64,000 nucleotides of DNA from an uncultured Kiloniellaceae bacterium (GTDB lineage Bacteria; Pseudomonadota; Alphaproteobacteria; Kiloniellales; Kiloniellaceae): assembly GCA_947493695.1 (NCBI GenBank), contig CANLSF010000001.1:992001-1056000 (forward strand), given 5' to 3'. Positions 1 to 9,212 of this stretch are shown in pieces; the first letter of the stretch is position 1, and every line of letters starts with the position of its first letter. The notes beneath the pieces are model-generated. The model saw only the letters and a list, made by a program, of their open reading frames with translations, ran no database searches and was not told where the DNA came from. The position numbers and the translations under genes were made by a program.

Positions 1-1
1 G

Positions 2-304
2 TCCGGGGCTTCTGGGAAGGTGCCGGCCGCTATCCACGTGACGCCCGAGTGCCTGGACGGCGGCCCCTTGGCCAAGCTGCGCGACGGCGATGTCCTGCGT
101 CTGGATGCGGGAAAGGGCGAGCTTCAGGTTGAGATCGACGAAGATACCTGGGCTGCACGTGATTGTGCGCAACCAGATCTTGCGGAGCACGAATTCGGCA
201 TGGGGCGTGAGCTCTTTGCTGTGTTCCGGCAAAGTGTGAGCGGTGCAGAGCAGGGTGCGACCTTGCTTAAGGATCCACGGGACGAAACGGCGGCGGCGGC
301 ATAG
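2..304 (+). CDS. edd: Phosphogluconate dehydratase, C-terminal part (5' end outside window)
   Basis: Dehydrates 6-phosphogluconate to 2-keto-3-deoxy-6-phosphogluconate in the Entner-Doudoroff pathway (cytoplasmic Fe-S enzyme of the IlvD/Edd family). Only the last 100 residues are present, reading in from the window edge. The visible stretch [16 protein letters not shown] followed by [16 protein letters not shown] is the conserved C-terminal beta-barrel region of Edd/IlvD dehydratases, and the tail includes the [12 protein letters not shown] segment typical of Edd. A GTG at 20 is internal, not a start. The next enzyme of the pathway (eda) follows after about 37 bases on the same strand, which makes Edd much more likely than the paralogous IlvD. 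The stop is TAG at 302-304. Confidence 0.88.
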   Translation, partial: SGASGKVPAAIHVTPECLDGGPLAKLRDGDVLRLDAGKGELQVEIDEDTWAARDCAQPDLAEHEFGMGRELFAVFRQSVSGAEQGATLLKDPRDETAAAA

Positions 305-341
305 CCGCTGGAGATTTAATCGAGAGGCGATGGAGAAAGAA

Positions 342-983
342 ATGGCAGGCCCAAGTAGTGCAATGGCCGACATCATGGCAATGGCGCCGGTGGTTCCGGT
401 GGTTGTGGTCGAGGATTTGGACGCGGCGATCCCAATGGCTGAAGCGCTGGTGCGTGGCGGCTTGCCGGTGATTGAGGTTACGCTTCGCACAGAGATCGGG
501 CTGGATGCGATTTATAAGATCTCCCGCGAGGTACCAGGCGCTGTTGTTGGAGCCGGCACCGTCAATCGGCCCGAGCAGCTCGTGGATTCTCTGGAAGCCG
601 GGGCAAAGTTCATTGTCAGTCCGGGCGCGACGCCTTCGCTGGTCTATGCTGCCAGCAGTGCGGCTGTGCCCTATCTGCCCGGCGCTGCGACAGCGAGTGA
701 GATGCTGGCATTGCTGGAAGAAGGAATTTCCCATCAGAAATTTTTCCCTGCCGAGGCTTCCGGAGGGGCCGCGGCGCTGAAATCCTTTGCCGCCCCGCTG
801 GCCGAAGTGAAGTTCTGTCCGACCGGCGGGATCGATGTCGAGTCCGCTCAGGATTATCTTGCGTTGCAGAATGTCGTCTGTGTCGGTGGTTCCTGGGTGA
901 CTCCGTCAAAGCTGGTTAAGGCGGGTGATTGGGATGCAATCGAGAAGCTGGCTGGCGATGCGGCGAAGCTCGGGAGCAGATAA
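342..983 (+). CDS. eda: KDPG aldolase (2-keto-3-deoxy-6-phosphogluconate aldolase)
   Basis: Cleaves KDPG to pyruvate and glyceraldehyde 3-phosphate, the last Entner-Doudoroff step. The 213-residue protein has the class I aldolase landmarks: IEVTLRT with Glu45, GAGTV, and HQKFFPAE with the Schiff-base Lys133. With the ATG at 342 both residues fall on the same numbers as recalled for the E. coli enzyme, and GGAG lies 7 bases upstream. An ATG at 330 and a GTG at 243 are in frame, but the latter would add an arginine-rich stretch foreign to the family. It sits directly after edd and before hexR, so edd-eda is probably one transcript. HexR-type control by KDPG is known for this gene set; the operator would lie upstream of edd, outside the window. 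Confidence 0.93.
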   Translation: MAGPSSAMADIMAMAPVVPVVVVEDLDAAIPMAEALVRGGLPVIEVTLRTEIGLDAIYKISREVPGAVVGAGTVNRPEQLVDSLEAGAKFIVSPGATPSLVYAASSAAVPYLPGAATASEMLALLEEGISHQKFFPAEASGGAAALKSFAAPLAEVKFCPTGGIDVESAQDYLALQNVVCVGGSWVTPSKLVKAGDWDAIEKLAGDAAKLGSR

Positions 984-1026
984 GTCCAGCTGCTGCCGGG
1001 TCAGGGTCGCGCCGGAGAGGTAAGGC

Positions 1027-1944
1027 ATGATGGAAGGTGACATGGAACAACCGGCGCCGCAGCCCACGCGCCTTGATGAGTCGGTCAACATCATCGAGGA
1101 GATCCGTTTGCGCGGCGACGCTTTGACACCTGCCGAGCGCAAGGTGGCCGATGCGGTTCTGGAAGATCCTGCGGCGGCGATGAAATCCAGCACGGCGGTT
1201 CTGGCCCGCAAGGCCGGCGTCAGCGATCCAACAGTCAATCGCTTTTGCCTTTCGCTCGGTTGCGCGGGCTTCCCAGAGCTGAAGTTGAGACTGGCGCAGA
1301 GCATTGCGCGCGGCGTGCCCTTCGTGAACCGCCATGTCTCGGCGGAGGATACGACCGAGACCTATGCCGGCAAGATCTTCGACGCGACGACGGCGGCACT
1401 GTCACGGGCACAGGACCGGCTCGATATGGCCGAGATCGGACAGGCCGTTGACGCGCTTGCGGCGGCAGCCAGGATTTCCTTTTTCGGGATCGGCGGCTCC
1501 GGGGCTGTGGCCGTTGACGCCCAGCACAAGTTCGTGCGCCTGGACGTTCCCGCGGTTGCCCAGTCGGACATTGTCATGCAGCGCATGCAGGCGGCGGGCA
1601 TGGATGACGGCGACGTGGTGGTGTTCATTTCCAACACAGGCTGCACGATCCCTTTGATCGAAAATGCCAGGCTGGCGGCCAGCCGAGGCGCCAAGCTACT
1701 GGCTCTGACCGCAGCGGGCAGTCCCCTGGCGGCGGCCTGCGATATCGTCATCGGCATCGATCCGGTCGAGGATGCCGATGTTTATGTCCCCATGGCATCA
1801 CGCATCGTCCATCTGGTGATACTCGACGTTCTGGCGACCGGCGTCATTCTGGGCCGCGGGCCCGGGTTCCACGCCCGTCTCGCGCGCATCAAGGAGAGTT
1901 TACGATCAGGCCGCACGGCCGTTCTCAACACAAATACTATATAA
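1027..1944 (+). CDS. hexR: HexR-like transcriptional regulator (RpiR family, HTH plus SIS domain)
   Basis: Likely represses the edd-eda glucose catabolic genes and responds to KDPG through its sugar-isomerase (SIS) domain; the regulon is inferred from location and family. The 305-residue protein has an N-terminal RpiR helix-turn-helix (about residues 15-90, with AGVSDPTVNRFCLSLG) and a SIS domain (about 125-265, with FFGIGGSGAVAVDAQHKF and VVVFISNTGCTIPLIENARLAASRGA). The ATG at 1027 has GGAGAGG at 1014-1020 with ideal spacing. It begins 43 bases after eda on the same strand. Other RpiR proteins share this architecture, so the name rests on adjacency to edd/eda and on similarity to HexR. Confidence 0.85.
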   Translation: MMEGDMEQPAPQPTRLDESVNIIEEIRLRGDALTPAERKVADAVLEDPAAAMKSSTAVLARKAGVSDPTVNRFCLSLGCAGFPELKLRLAQSIARGVPFVNRHVSAEDTTETYAGKIFDATTAALSRAQDRLDMAEIGQAVDALAAAARISFFGIGGSGAVAVDAQHKFVRLDVPAVAQSDIVMQRMQAAGMDDGDVVVFISNTGCTIPLIENARLAASRGAKLLALTAAGSPLAAACDIVIGIDPVEDADVYVPMASRIVHLVILDVLATGVILGRGPGFHARLARIKESLRSGRTAVLNTNTI

Positions 1945-2027
1945 AAATCCATGTAAATCCGTCTCTTACCGAATTCTTAAGTTCGAAGGACTAGAACGAA
2001 GTTTTATCTCCTGAGGCGGGTGTTTCT

Positions 2028-4301
2028 ATGTCGAGCTATAAGACAGCTCAGCCGAGCGGTGCGGTTGTTCTCAGTCGTACCCTGAGTGGTACTCTGCCCC
2101 TGTTTACGCTCAGTTTGTTTATGAGCGCGCTGTTGCTGTTCTCGGTGCAGCCGATGTTTGCCAAGATGGTGTTGCCATCACTTGGTGGAGCGCCAGGCGT
2201 ATGGAACACCTCGATGGTGTTCTTTCAGACGGTACTTTTGGCTGGTTATGCCTATGCGCATTTTAGCGTGAAGTTATTGGGGGTAAGGCGGCAGGCGCTT
2301 GTCCATCTAGCGGTTCTGGGTTTGGCGTGTTTGTTTTTGCCGATCGGTTTCCCCGCCGACTCAAAGCCATGGCAGGGCCAACCTGAGCTTTGGCTGCTCT
2401 GGACCCTGACACATTCTGTTGGGCTGCCTTTTCTCGCTATTGCGGCAACGGCACCACTTTTACAGAAGTGGTTCTCCGAAACCGGGCATCAGCATGCCAA
2501 AGACCCTTATTTCCTCTACGGTGCGAGCAACATAGGAAGTCTCATTGCATTGCTGGGCTATCCTGTTCTTATTGAGCCAATGCTGGCTTTAGGCTCGCAA
2601 AGTTACGCCTGGATGCTTGGTTATGGATTGCTGGCAGTTCTGATTCTTATCTGCGTATGGGTTGTGCGAGGCCGGGTGTCCGCACCGATTCAAAATGATG
2701 CCTCGACCGTGCCTGCCATTGGAAGCAATTTGCGTCCTAGCTGGTTGCAACGCGCGCATTGGATTGTTCTGGCGCTGGTGCCATCGAGTCTGCTGCTTGG
2801 TGTGACGACACATATCTCGACAGATGTTGCAGCTGCACCATTGCTTTGGGTCGTTCCCCTGGCGTTGTATCTTTTGACCTTTGTGATCGTATTTGCCCGT
2901 CGGCCACTTCTTCAACACAGTTGGATGCTTCGCTTGCAACCAATTGTTTTGATAGCGCTGCTTACAAGTTTTGTCTGGCCGTTTGATGTGTTTACGGCGG
3001 CAGCTATTCACCTGGTCGCTTTTTTTGTGACGACCATGGTTTGTCACGGCGAGCTTGCGCGTCGTCGGCCCGATGTTGCGCATCTTACCGAGTTTTACCT
3101 CTGGATGTCGTTCGGTGGTATGGTTGGTGGGTTTTTTGCGGCGCTTGTGGCACCCGTCGTATTCGATACAGTTATTGAATACCCGTTAATGATTGCGGTT
3201 GCCTGTTTGTTGAGACCCTTCGGGAAAACCAACGGCCCGACTTCTCAGGGCGAGTATGTGAAGCTTCTGACAGATGTGGTTTTACCGCTGCTTTTATTCG
3301 GGGCAATAGTCGTTGCTTTCCCGTATTTCGGGAGGGAACCTTCCAACATCATGGTCATCGGTTCCTTCATTGTTTTCGTACTGTTAGCCCTCATGTTTTA
3401 TGGTTTTGCAGAACGGCCGCTTCGGCTTTCTCTGGGGGTGGCGGCCGTTTTCATTGCCACTGCGACGTTCGGTCAAACAAATGGGATCATATTGCAGGAG
3501 CGTAATTTTTTCGGCATTAGCAGAATTGCGCTCTCCAATGATGGTGCGTTTCGTCTTTTGAGCCATGGTACCACACTACATGGCGCGCAACATGTGGACC
3601 CGTCGAAATGGCGTGATCCGCTAACCTATTATCATCGTAGCGGGCCTATCGGCCAGATCTTCACCGGCCTGTCCGCGGCCGGGAGGAGCCCTTCGCAGGT
3701 TGGGGTAATTGGTTTGGGAGCCGGCACGCTCGCTTGCTATCATGAAGCCGGTCAGGATTGGACATTCTTCGAGATTGATCCTGCGATGGAGCGTATTGCA
3801 CGCGATCCGAGGTATTTTCGTTATCTGAACAGCTGTGCCGGTGACGCGCTCGTCACGATTGGCGATGCTCGGCTTTCGCTTCAAGGTGAAGTAGATGGCA
3901 AGTATGATTTGCTCGTTTTTGACGCCTTCAGTTCAGATGCTATTCCGATGCATTTGCTGAGTCGAGAGGCTCTAGCGCTTTATCAGGCCAAGCTCGCGCC
4001 GGGCGGTTTGATGGCTTTCCACATTTCGAACCGCACATTGAACCTTGCACCGATCCTTGGGCGTCTTGCTGAGAATGCACAACTATCAGGCCGGTTTCTA
4101 AAATCAGAGAACGCTGGCAAGAACGCGTATAAAAATGACTCTAGTTGGATTGTCCTTGCACGCCACGATGAAGACTTAGCGTTTCTGGATAGACGTGCAG
4201 ATGATACAAACACCAACCCCTGGCTCGATGTCGCAACTCAGCCTAAGGGTAGGCTTTGGACAGATGACTTTTCCAATATCTTGAGCGCGCTCGTCTGGTA
4301 G
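2028..4301 (+). CDS. Fused MFS-like membrane domain / spermidine-synthase-like protein
   Basis: A 757-residue inner-membrane protein. Residues 1 to about 480 are a series of hydrophobic helices of the kind found in fused MFS/spermidine synthases (motifs SVQPMFAKMVLP and DPYFLYGASNIGSLIALLGYP). The last about 230 residues are a Rossmann domain resembling aminopropyltransferases: VIGLGAGTLACY, FFEIDPAMERIAR, then YDLLVFDAFSSDAIPMHLL. The family's substrate is not established, so polyamine synthesis should not be assumed. The codons are visibly more A/T-rich than those of hexR upstream, which may point to transfer. The upstream gap of 83 bases has no clear terminator. The start is ATG with only a weak purine stretch upstream. 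Confidence 0.82.
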   Translation: MSSYKTAQPSGAVVLSRTLSGTLPLFTLSLFMSALLLFSVQPMFAKMVLPSLGGAPGVWNTSMVFFQTVLLAGYAYAHFSVKLLGVRRQALVHLAVLGLACLFLPIGFPADSKPWQGQPELWLLWTLTHSVGLPFLAIAATAPLLQKWFSETGHQHAKDPYFLYGASNIGSLIALLGYPVLIEPMLALGSQSYAWMLGYGLLAVLILICVWVVRGRVSAPIQNDASTVPAIGSNLRPSWLQRAHWIVLALVPSSLLLGVTTHISTDVAAAPLLWVVPLALYLLTFVIVFARRPLLQHSWMLRLQPIVLIALLTSFVWPFDVFTAAAIHLVAFFVTTMVCHGELARRRPDVAHLTEFYLWMSFGGMVGGFFAALVAPVVFDTVIEYPLMIAVACLLRPFGKTNGPTSQGEYVKLLTDVVLPLLLFGAIVVAFPYFGREPSNIMVIGSFIVFVLLALMFYGFAERPLRLSLGVAAVFIATATFGQTNGIILQERNFFGISRIALSNDGAFRLLSHGTTLHGAQHVDPSKWRDPLTYYHRSGPIGQIFTGLSAAGRSPSQVGVIGLGAGTLACYHEAGQDWTFFEIDPAMERIARDPRYFRYLNSCAGDALVTIGDARLSLQGEVDGKYDLLVFDAFSSDAIPMHLLSREALALYQAKLAPGGLMAFHISNRTLNLAPILGRLAENAQLSGRFLKSENAGKNAYKNDSSWIVLARHDEDLAFLDRRADDTNTNPWLDVATQPKGRLWTDDFSNILSALVW

Positions 4302-4552
4302 CAGGCAAAAGCCGCGATAGCTGCACGACGGACCGAGCTGGTTTGCACTAGAATTCACGTTCGAATGCTGTTGGCATTGGTCCAGGCTGTGGCTGAGTTA
4401 CCGGTGTCTCGGGACACTTCCATATGGAGCTGCATGGAACATGCTTCAGCCGTTGTTCGGCGCTGGCACTTCGGTTCAATCGGGCTCCTGAACGGGTTGG
4501 GAAAGATCCGCCGGGACGATAGGTGCCATAGGCGGCTCCATCCAAACCGGAA

Positions 4553-7036
4553 TCACCCCATGCTCAGTTTTTTACTTTCATGAGTGTTCGCGAGCGCTGC
4601 ATCGCCCTGCTCGGGTTTCGTGGCTTTACCGATGTATTCTTCGATCTTCTGGACCAGCCCGTGAATGTCGATCGGCTTGGATATGTAATCGTTCATACCG
4701 GCGGCCAGATATTCCTCGCGGTCGCCGCGGATGGCGTTTGCGGTCATGGCGATGATCGGACAGGACGCGACCGGAGCTTCGAGCGCCCTGATATGTTTCG
4801 TTGCCTCGACTCCTCCCATGACCGGCATGCGGATATCCATCAGGATGAGATCGTACGGTAGCGCCTGCACAGCGCGGACAGCTTCGCAGCCGTCGGCGAC
4901 GGCGTCCACGGTGTAGCCTGATGCGGTCAGTACGGTCATGGCAAGTCGTTGATTGATTGCGTTGTCTTCGACGATCAGGATCCGTTTCGCGGGGTCGCCG
5001 GTCTGACTGATTTCGACGGCATTGGGCACCCAGGAGTCTTTTACTTCGCGTTCACCTGGTTCTGCGTCCGATGTCGAGTCGGACAGCAGGCGCTGGATCA
5101 TTCCCAGAACCTTGTCCTGGTGGACCGGTTTCGGACAGCTGGCGTCAAAGCCGAGGACACGGGCCTGCTGGTCTGCAGTCAGTCCTGAAGATGATGACAG
5201 GATTAGCTTGAGATCTTGTAGCTTGGGTTCTTCACGGATCATTTTCGCCAGGGCGATTCCGTCGGTTTCGGGCATCATATGATCAATGATTGCGAGTTCG
5301 AAGCCGCGGCCTTTTTCCGCCGCTTCCGACAGGAATTTCATTGCGCTTCGAGCATCGGGCGCCAGTTCAACATCAATATCGTGGCTGCGCAGCTGCAGCT
5401 TGAAGATCCTGCGGTTCAGTGCGTTGTCATCCACCACCAGAACCTTGCGGCCTGCAAGTTCTTCGGGGCGCGCTTCGACCATTCGCCGGGCGGTGGAGTC
5501 TGCATCTTTCAACCGGATGGTAACCCAGAAGGTGCTGCCCTGGTCCGGCGTGCTCTCAACGCCGATTTCTCCGCCCATCAGAGCGGTCAGTTTTTTGCAG
5601 ATCGCCAGGCCGAGCCCGGAACCTTCGTATTTGCGGTCTGAGCCGTCGTCGACCTGAACGAAGCGTTTGAATATAACGTCCAGCTTTTCGGCTGGAATGC
5701 CGACGCCGGTATCAGTGATCGCGATGCGGATCTCGCGCACGCCCTGATCCGACTTGCAGTTTTCGGTGACTTCGATGGCGATCGCGCCGCTGGGAGTGAA
5801 CTTAATGGCGTTTCCGACCAGATTGAGGAGGATCTGACGGACCCGGCCGGCATCGCCGTTCAGACATTGAGGCAGATTGGGATCGATGTAGGTGCTCAAC
5901 TCCAGGCGGTTGGTAAAGGCGCGTGGACCCATCAGGTTCACGACGCTCTTGACCACGTCCTTGAGATCGAAATCGGTTTCTTCCAGCTCCAGGGAGCCAG
6001 CCTCGATTTTCGAGATATCCAGAATATCGTTCAGCAGACCGAGAAGCGCGTCGCCTGAAGAATAGATTGTGTCAGCGTAGTCGCGTTGTTTTTCATTCAG
6101 GTCCGAATTGAGCAGCAGATTTGCGAAACCCATGATGCCATTCATGGGCGTGCGCAGCTCATGACTCATGATCGCCAGGAAACTGCGTTTGGCTTTCTCT
6201 GCGGCAATGGCGCGATCGCGTTCCTGTGTGAGGGCGCGCTGGCTATCGACAACGGCTTTCTCCATAGGTGCGAAAATCACGACGGTGTTGAAGACAAGAG
6301 CACAGAAGACCGCGCAGGCCGTGGCGAGCAACATATAGAGGATCAGCGATGCGCCAGAGGTGAGCTCGTCGTCAATGATCGGCGCGATGCTGTGAAAGAC
6401 CGGGCTTATCTCGTTTGAGAGCAGCGCTTCCAGAGCACGGGAGGCGTTGAGACTGGCGAGGCTTCTTTTGTCTTCTGCCGCAACGAGAACGGCTGAGAGC
6501 TCGAGTACTTTGCCGATCAGCTCTTCGAGTTCCGGACTTTCCTGGTCGTTGCCGCCTTCCCAGATCAACTCAAGGGGGCTCGGCATGTCTCGTCCGGAAA
6601 GATCGAGATGGGATATCTCCTCCTCATGATTATCGAACAATTCGTGGGCGAGGCGATCCCAGTCTGCTTCTTCTGCTTCAATCGCGACCCGGCTGTCCCG
6701 CTCGAGCATTCCGTCAGGATCCGCTTCTCTGATTGCGGTAAAAACCACCGCTAACTCTTCGAAGGCAAGTGCCAGATTCTTGTTGCTTTCGCTAACACCT
6801 TCCGTGGTTCCGTATCTGCTATCACTGCTTTGGCTGATGGCCCGTTGCACCTCGGCGTGAAGGTGATGCGTCGCTTCAGTCAGCTGACTAAACGCCCGGG
6901 CGAAGTGCGCATCGCTTTGCAGGGAAGCAACGAGGGACCAGCCGACGGCTACGCAGAGCATAACCACGAACATGATCGCGATTTTTGCCATCCAGTAGCG
7001 TTTCCGCAGGTATTCCCGTGTAATCGAGCCCGGCAT
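4553..7036 (-). CDS. Hybrid sensor histidine kinase with two receiver domains
   Basis: An inner-membrane sensor that autophosphorylates and passes phosphate to its own receivers. In order over 827 residues: a TM helix (about 17-40), an acidic sensor region (about 41-228) presumably periplasmic, a second TM (about 229-255), a HisKA domain with His292 in SHELRTPMNG, an ATPase domain with DTGVGIP and GSGLGLAICKK, receiver 1 (VLVVDDN, acceptor Asp585 in IIDHMMPETDG), and receiver 2 (ILIVEDN, acceptor Asp734 in LMDIRMPVMGG). There is no Hpt domain and no response regulator next to it, so its output partner lies elsewhere. It is transcribed convergently with the MFS fusion gene. The signal is not deducible. 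Confidence 0.92.
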   Translation of the reverse strand: MPGSITREYLRKRYWMAKIAIMFVVMLCVAVGWSLVASLQSDAHFARAFSQLTEATHHLHAEVQRAISQSSDSRYGTTEGVSESNKNLALAFEELAVVFTAIREADPDGMLERDSRVAIEAEEADWDRLAHELFDNHEEEISHLDLSGRDMPSPLELIWEGGNDQESPELEELIGKVLELSAVLVAAEDKRSLASLNASRALEALLSNEISPVFHSIAPIIDDELTSGASLILYMLLATACAVFCALVFNTVVIFAPMEKAVVDSQRALTQERDRAIAAEKAKRSFLAIMSHELRTPMNGIMGFANLLLNSDLNEKQRDYADTIYSSGDALLGLLNDILDISKIEAGSLELEETDFDLKDVVKSVVNLMGPRAFTNRLELSTYIDPNLPQCLNGDAGRVRQILLNLVGNAIKFTPSGAIAIEVTENCKSDQGVREIRIAITDTGVGIPAEKLDVIFKRFVQVDDGSDRKYEGSGLGLAICKKLTALMGGEIGVESTPDQGSTFWVTIRLKDADSTARRMVEARPEELAGRKVLVVDDNALNRRIFKLQLRSHDIDVELAPDARSAMKFLSEAAEKGRGFELAIIDHMMPETDGIALAKMIREEPKLQDLKLILSSSSGLTADQQARVLGFDASCPKPVHQDKVLGMIQRLLSDSTSDAEPGEREVKDSWVPNAVEISQTGDPAKRILIVEDNAINQRLAMTVLTASGYTVDAVADGCEAVRAVQALPYDLILMDIRMPVMGGVEATKHIRALEAPVASCPIIAMTANAIRGDREEYLAAGMNDYISKPIDIHGLVQKIEEYIGKATKPEQGDAALANTHESKKLSMG

Positions 7037-7248
7037 GTTCCAGAGCGTCCTTGAAAACAGATTTCAGAGCAGTGCGCCTAATCTGAGCGTAATTTCATTA
7101 AAAGACCTATAAATCTCTGCAATCGCTGAATTTTTCTCTATTAAGTTGTTTTTGGTGCATAGGTGTTGCCGCGTTGGGGTTCGCCGACACGTCGGTACCG
7201 CTCAACAGCCTTCAGGCTGTGATCATTCCTGATTGGAGCAACCAGCCG

Positions 7249-7521
7249 CTAAGTGCTCGTGCTCAGGGCGGCAGCGGTCTCTTTGCCGGGGCAAACCGGA
7301 ACGATCTCGAAATCCACGAGATCCGACCACTCCGCTACCCAGCGCTGCAGGAGAGTGACGTCATCGCAGGCCATAACCTGAAAGCAGCGCCCAAGGTCGG
7401 CGCTGACCCAGCTGTCGACGAATGTCAGGCCATCGGGCATCAAGCGCCCCTGCTCTGCGAAGCGATGATAAACGGCTTTAGCGTCCTGATTCCGGAAGCG
7501 TTCGATAATCATGAATTGCAT
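7249..7521 (-). CDS. DUF3303-like small protein
   Basis: A 90-residue cytoplasmic protein of unknown function. The pattern FMIIERF, MPDGLTFVDSWV, RCFQVMACDD and EWSDLVDFEIVPV is what I recall for the DUF3303 family, small ferredoxin-like-fold proteins without a known activity. The ATG at 7521 was chosen because GGGGGGA precedes it closely; an in-frame start at 7575 would add 18 non-conserved residues. It stands alone, about 210 bases downstream of the hybrid kinase start in the same orientation. Confidence 0.7.
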   Translation of the reverse strand: MQFMIIERFRNQDAKAVYHRFAEQGRLMPDGLTFVDSWVSADLGRCFQVMACDDVTLLQRWVAEWSDLVDFEIVPVCPGKETAAALSTST

Positions 7522-7661
7522 GGAGTCCCCCCAAATTGCGATCCGCTGTATTCTAGAGAATGTTCCCAATTTCACCCGGTAACACGGACTCTATCGCGTT
7601 CAACTTCACATCTGGGAGGAAAAGATGCCGTCCACTAAGGCTTGTAAAGAATAACGCGCTG

Positions 7662-8264
7662 TCAGCCGGACTCGGGATCTGGCCGAACAATCCGCGCTTC
7701 GAGCCGTTTTATAACCTCACGGGCGTTGTAGGTATGATCATCGCTGGCAGGCGCCTTGCGCTCCTGACCTTCATTTGAAAAAACGATAATGTTTGCAACG
7801 GCTTCGTAGCTGATGACAGGGCGGCTGGCCACGGTTGTGTAACTGTAGGGGAAGCTGCGGAAGCCATAGCCGTAGCGCAGGGAACGCCTGCCATGGAAAC
7901 CGTAGTAACCGGATGATGCGGCATAGTTGTTGTAGTAGCTTGTCTTGGACTCAACGTCCCGCTCGACGATACGGAACCGGTCGTAACCCTGTTGAAGTGT
8001 GATTTCGGCGGCCCGATAGAGCAGATAACTCTCAACTGTTTCACGCGGGGTCAGAGAATTCCCGGAGAACGAAACCCGAAAGCGGTCGTTTTCCGTTTGC
8101 AGTTCACTGTAGCCCTTGCCGTCGAGCGCTGGGCCATAAGGGGTTGGTGTCGCACAGCCCGCAACCACAAGAGCGATAAAGACCACAGCCATGATTTTTA
8201 TGGCGCCGTAGAATGTCGGTGCAGTTGGGTGCGTCAGAGACTGACTTTGAACTTCCTGAAGCAT
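7662..8264 (-). CDS. Putative lipoprotein, CC0125/CC1285-like
   Basis: A predicted outer- or inner-membrane lipoprotein of unknown role. A hydrophobic segment ends in the lipobox VVAGC, followed by TPTPYGPALDGKGYSE, the opening of a family of alphaproteobacterial lipoproteins often labelled CC0125/CC1285. The mature part is rich in Tyr, Gly and Arg around residues 100-140. The start is uncertain. ATG 8264 has GGGAG eight bases upstream but gives a long 37-residue signal; ATG 8192 gives a short signal lacking a basic residue; an in-frame start at 8312 also exists. It is monocistronic, followed by an unrelated gene. Confidence 0.66.
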   Translation of the reverse strand: MLQEVQSQSLTHPTAPTFYGAIKIMAVVFIALVVAGCATPTPYGPALDGKGYSELQTENDRFRVSFSGNSLTPRETVESYLLYRAAEITLQQGYDRFRIVERDVESKTSYYNNYAASSGYYGFHGRRSLRYGYGFRSFPYSYTTVASRPVISYEAVANIIVFSNEGQERKAPASDDHTYNAREVIKRLEARIVRPDPESG

Positions 8265-8365
8265 TTGCCGCACTCCCGTATGCGCGTTTGCCTGATCCTT
8301 AAATGATGGCACAGCGTCGATTCTTCAAGCGCACGGCTTTTTCAGGCTGCTACGGATGGCGCCGA

Positions 8366-8782
8366 TCAGGACTTGGGAATTGTCAGGAGTTTGAGGCTTT
8401 TGAAGCCGGCCTGACGGAGCCGCTGCATCAGTTCTACAATGCGATTGGCCGGCGTGCCGCCATCGGTTTTAAGGCGTAACGTCACGTCTTCCGTATTTTC
8501 TTGGAGCTGCAGGCGTTGCGTTGCAGCCTCAATGAGCGCTTCTTCGGACATCTCGACCCCGTCCAGCGCAAAGCGGCCGTCTGCCGAGACCAGGATCAGC
8601 ATATCCTGGGGGGTATTCTGCCCTTCACTCTGCGATTTCGGCGGTTCTATGACAAAGGGATCACCGGCGGCCAGATGCCCGGCCAACATGAAGAAAATCA
8701 GCAGAAGAAAAACGACGTTGATCAGCGGCAACACGCTGTCGTCGTCATTTCTCGCTCTGCCGGATTTCCGTCGTAACTGCAT
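8366..8782 (-). CDS. exbD: ExbD/TolR-type biopolymer transport protein (second copy)
   Basis: A component of the proton-driven ExbB-ExbD motor that energises TonB-dependent or Tol-type outer-membrane processes. The 138-residue protein has one N-terminal TM helix with the family's essential Asp replaced in context: VLPLINVVFLLLIFFMLAG, where the usual PLIDV reads PLINV. A periplasmic domain follows. The ATG at 8782 is preceded by GGGGGAG; a longer in-frame reading from 8884 overlaps the upstream exbD and lacks family similarity. It is the last gene of exbB-exbD-exbD, 13 bases after the first exbD. The Asp-to-Asn change in the membrane segment suggests this copy does not carry protons itself. 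Confidence 0.83.
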   Translation of the reverse strand: MQLRRKSGRARNDDDSVLPLINVVFLLLIFFMLAGHLAAGDPFVIEPPKSQSEGQNTPQDMLILVSADGRFALDGVEMSEEALIEAATQRLQLQENTEDVTLRLKTDGGTPANRIVELMQRLRQAGFKSLKLLTIPKS

Positions 8783-8795
8783 GATTCTCCCCCGC

Positions 8796-9203
8796 CTACT
8801 CGCGTGATGAGGCAATAAGCGACAGGTCGGAGACGCCCGCCGCTGCCAGGCTGTCCAGCAATGTGACTGTGTCCTGCATGACAACGCCGTCCGACGGTCT
8901 GACCAGAATGCGACGGTCTGGGTTTTTGACCATCAGGTCGTTTATGCGCTGGATCAGAGCTTCGGGAGACAGTGTTTCGCCCGACAGCCTGAGGCCGTCC
9001 GGTCGGATGTCGATCAGCAGAGTTCCCTCGAGACGTTCGCCGCCCTGGCTGCTTCCCGGTGTGTTCAGCTCAATAGAGCGCCAGTCCAGAAACGAGGACG
9101 CCAGCATAAAGAACACCAGCAGGATAAAAACCACGTCAATCAGGGGCGTCAGGCTGATAATTTGCCGACGCCGCGGATTGGCCGTGAGTGACGAGCTGTT
9201 CAT
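8796..9203 (-). CDS. exbD: ExbD/TolR-type biopolymer transport protein (first copy)
   Basis: A proton-channel partner of the upstream ExbB. The 135-residue protein has a short cytoplasmic head, a TM helix with SLTPLIDVVFILLVFFMLAS that keeps the conserved proton-carrying Asp, and a periplasmic domain with IRPDGLRLSGE and RRILVRPSDGVVMQDTVTLLDSL. It begins 9 bases after the exbB stop and ends 13 bases before the second exbD, so the three are co-transcribed. No tonB is visible in the window, so the motor's target is unknown. Confidence 0.88.
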   Translation of the reverse strand: MNSSSLTANPRRRQIISLTPLIDVVFILLVFFMLASSFLDWRSIELNTPGSSQGGERLEGTLLIDIRPDGLRLSGETLSPEALIQRINDLMVKNPDRRILVRPSDGVVMQDTVTLLDSLAAAGVSDLSLIASSRE

Positions 9204-9212
9204 CGAAAAGGG

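Noticed and set aside
20-304. A GTG at 20 as the start of a 94-residue gene
   Set aside because: The frame is open to the window edge and reads the conserved C-terminus of Edd upstream of this codon, so it is internal.
4580-6629. Several plus-strand frames of 60-123 residues
   Set aside because: They are all opposite the hybrid kinase gene, overlap each other and show no domain or signal of their own.
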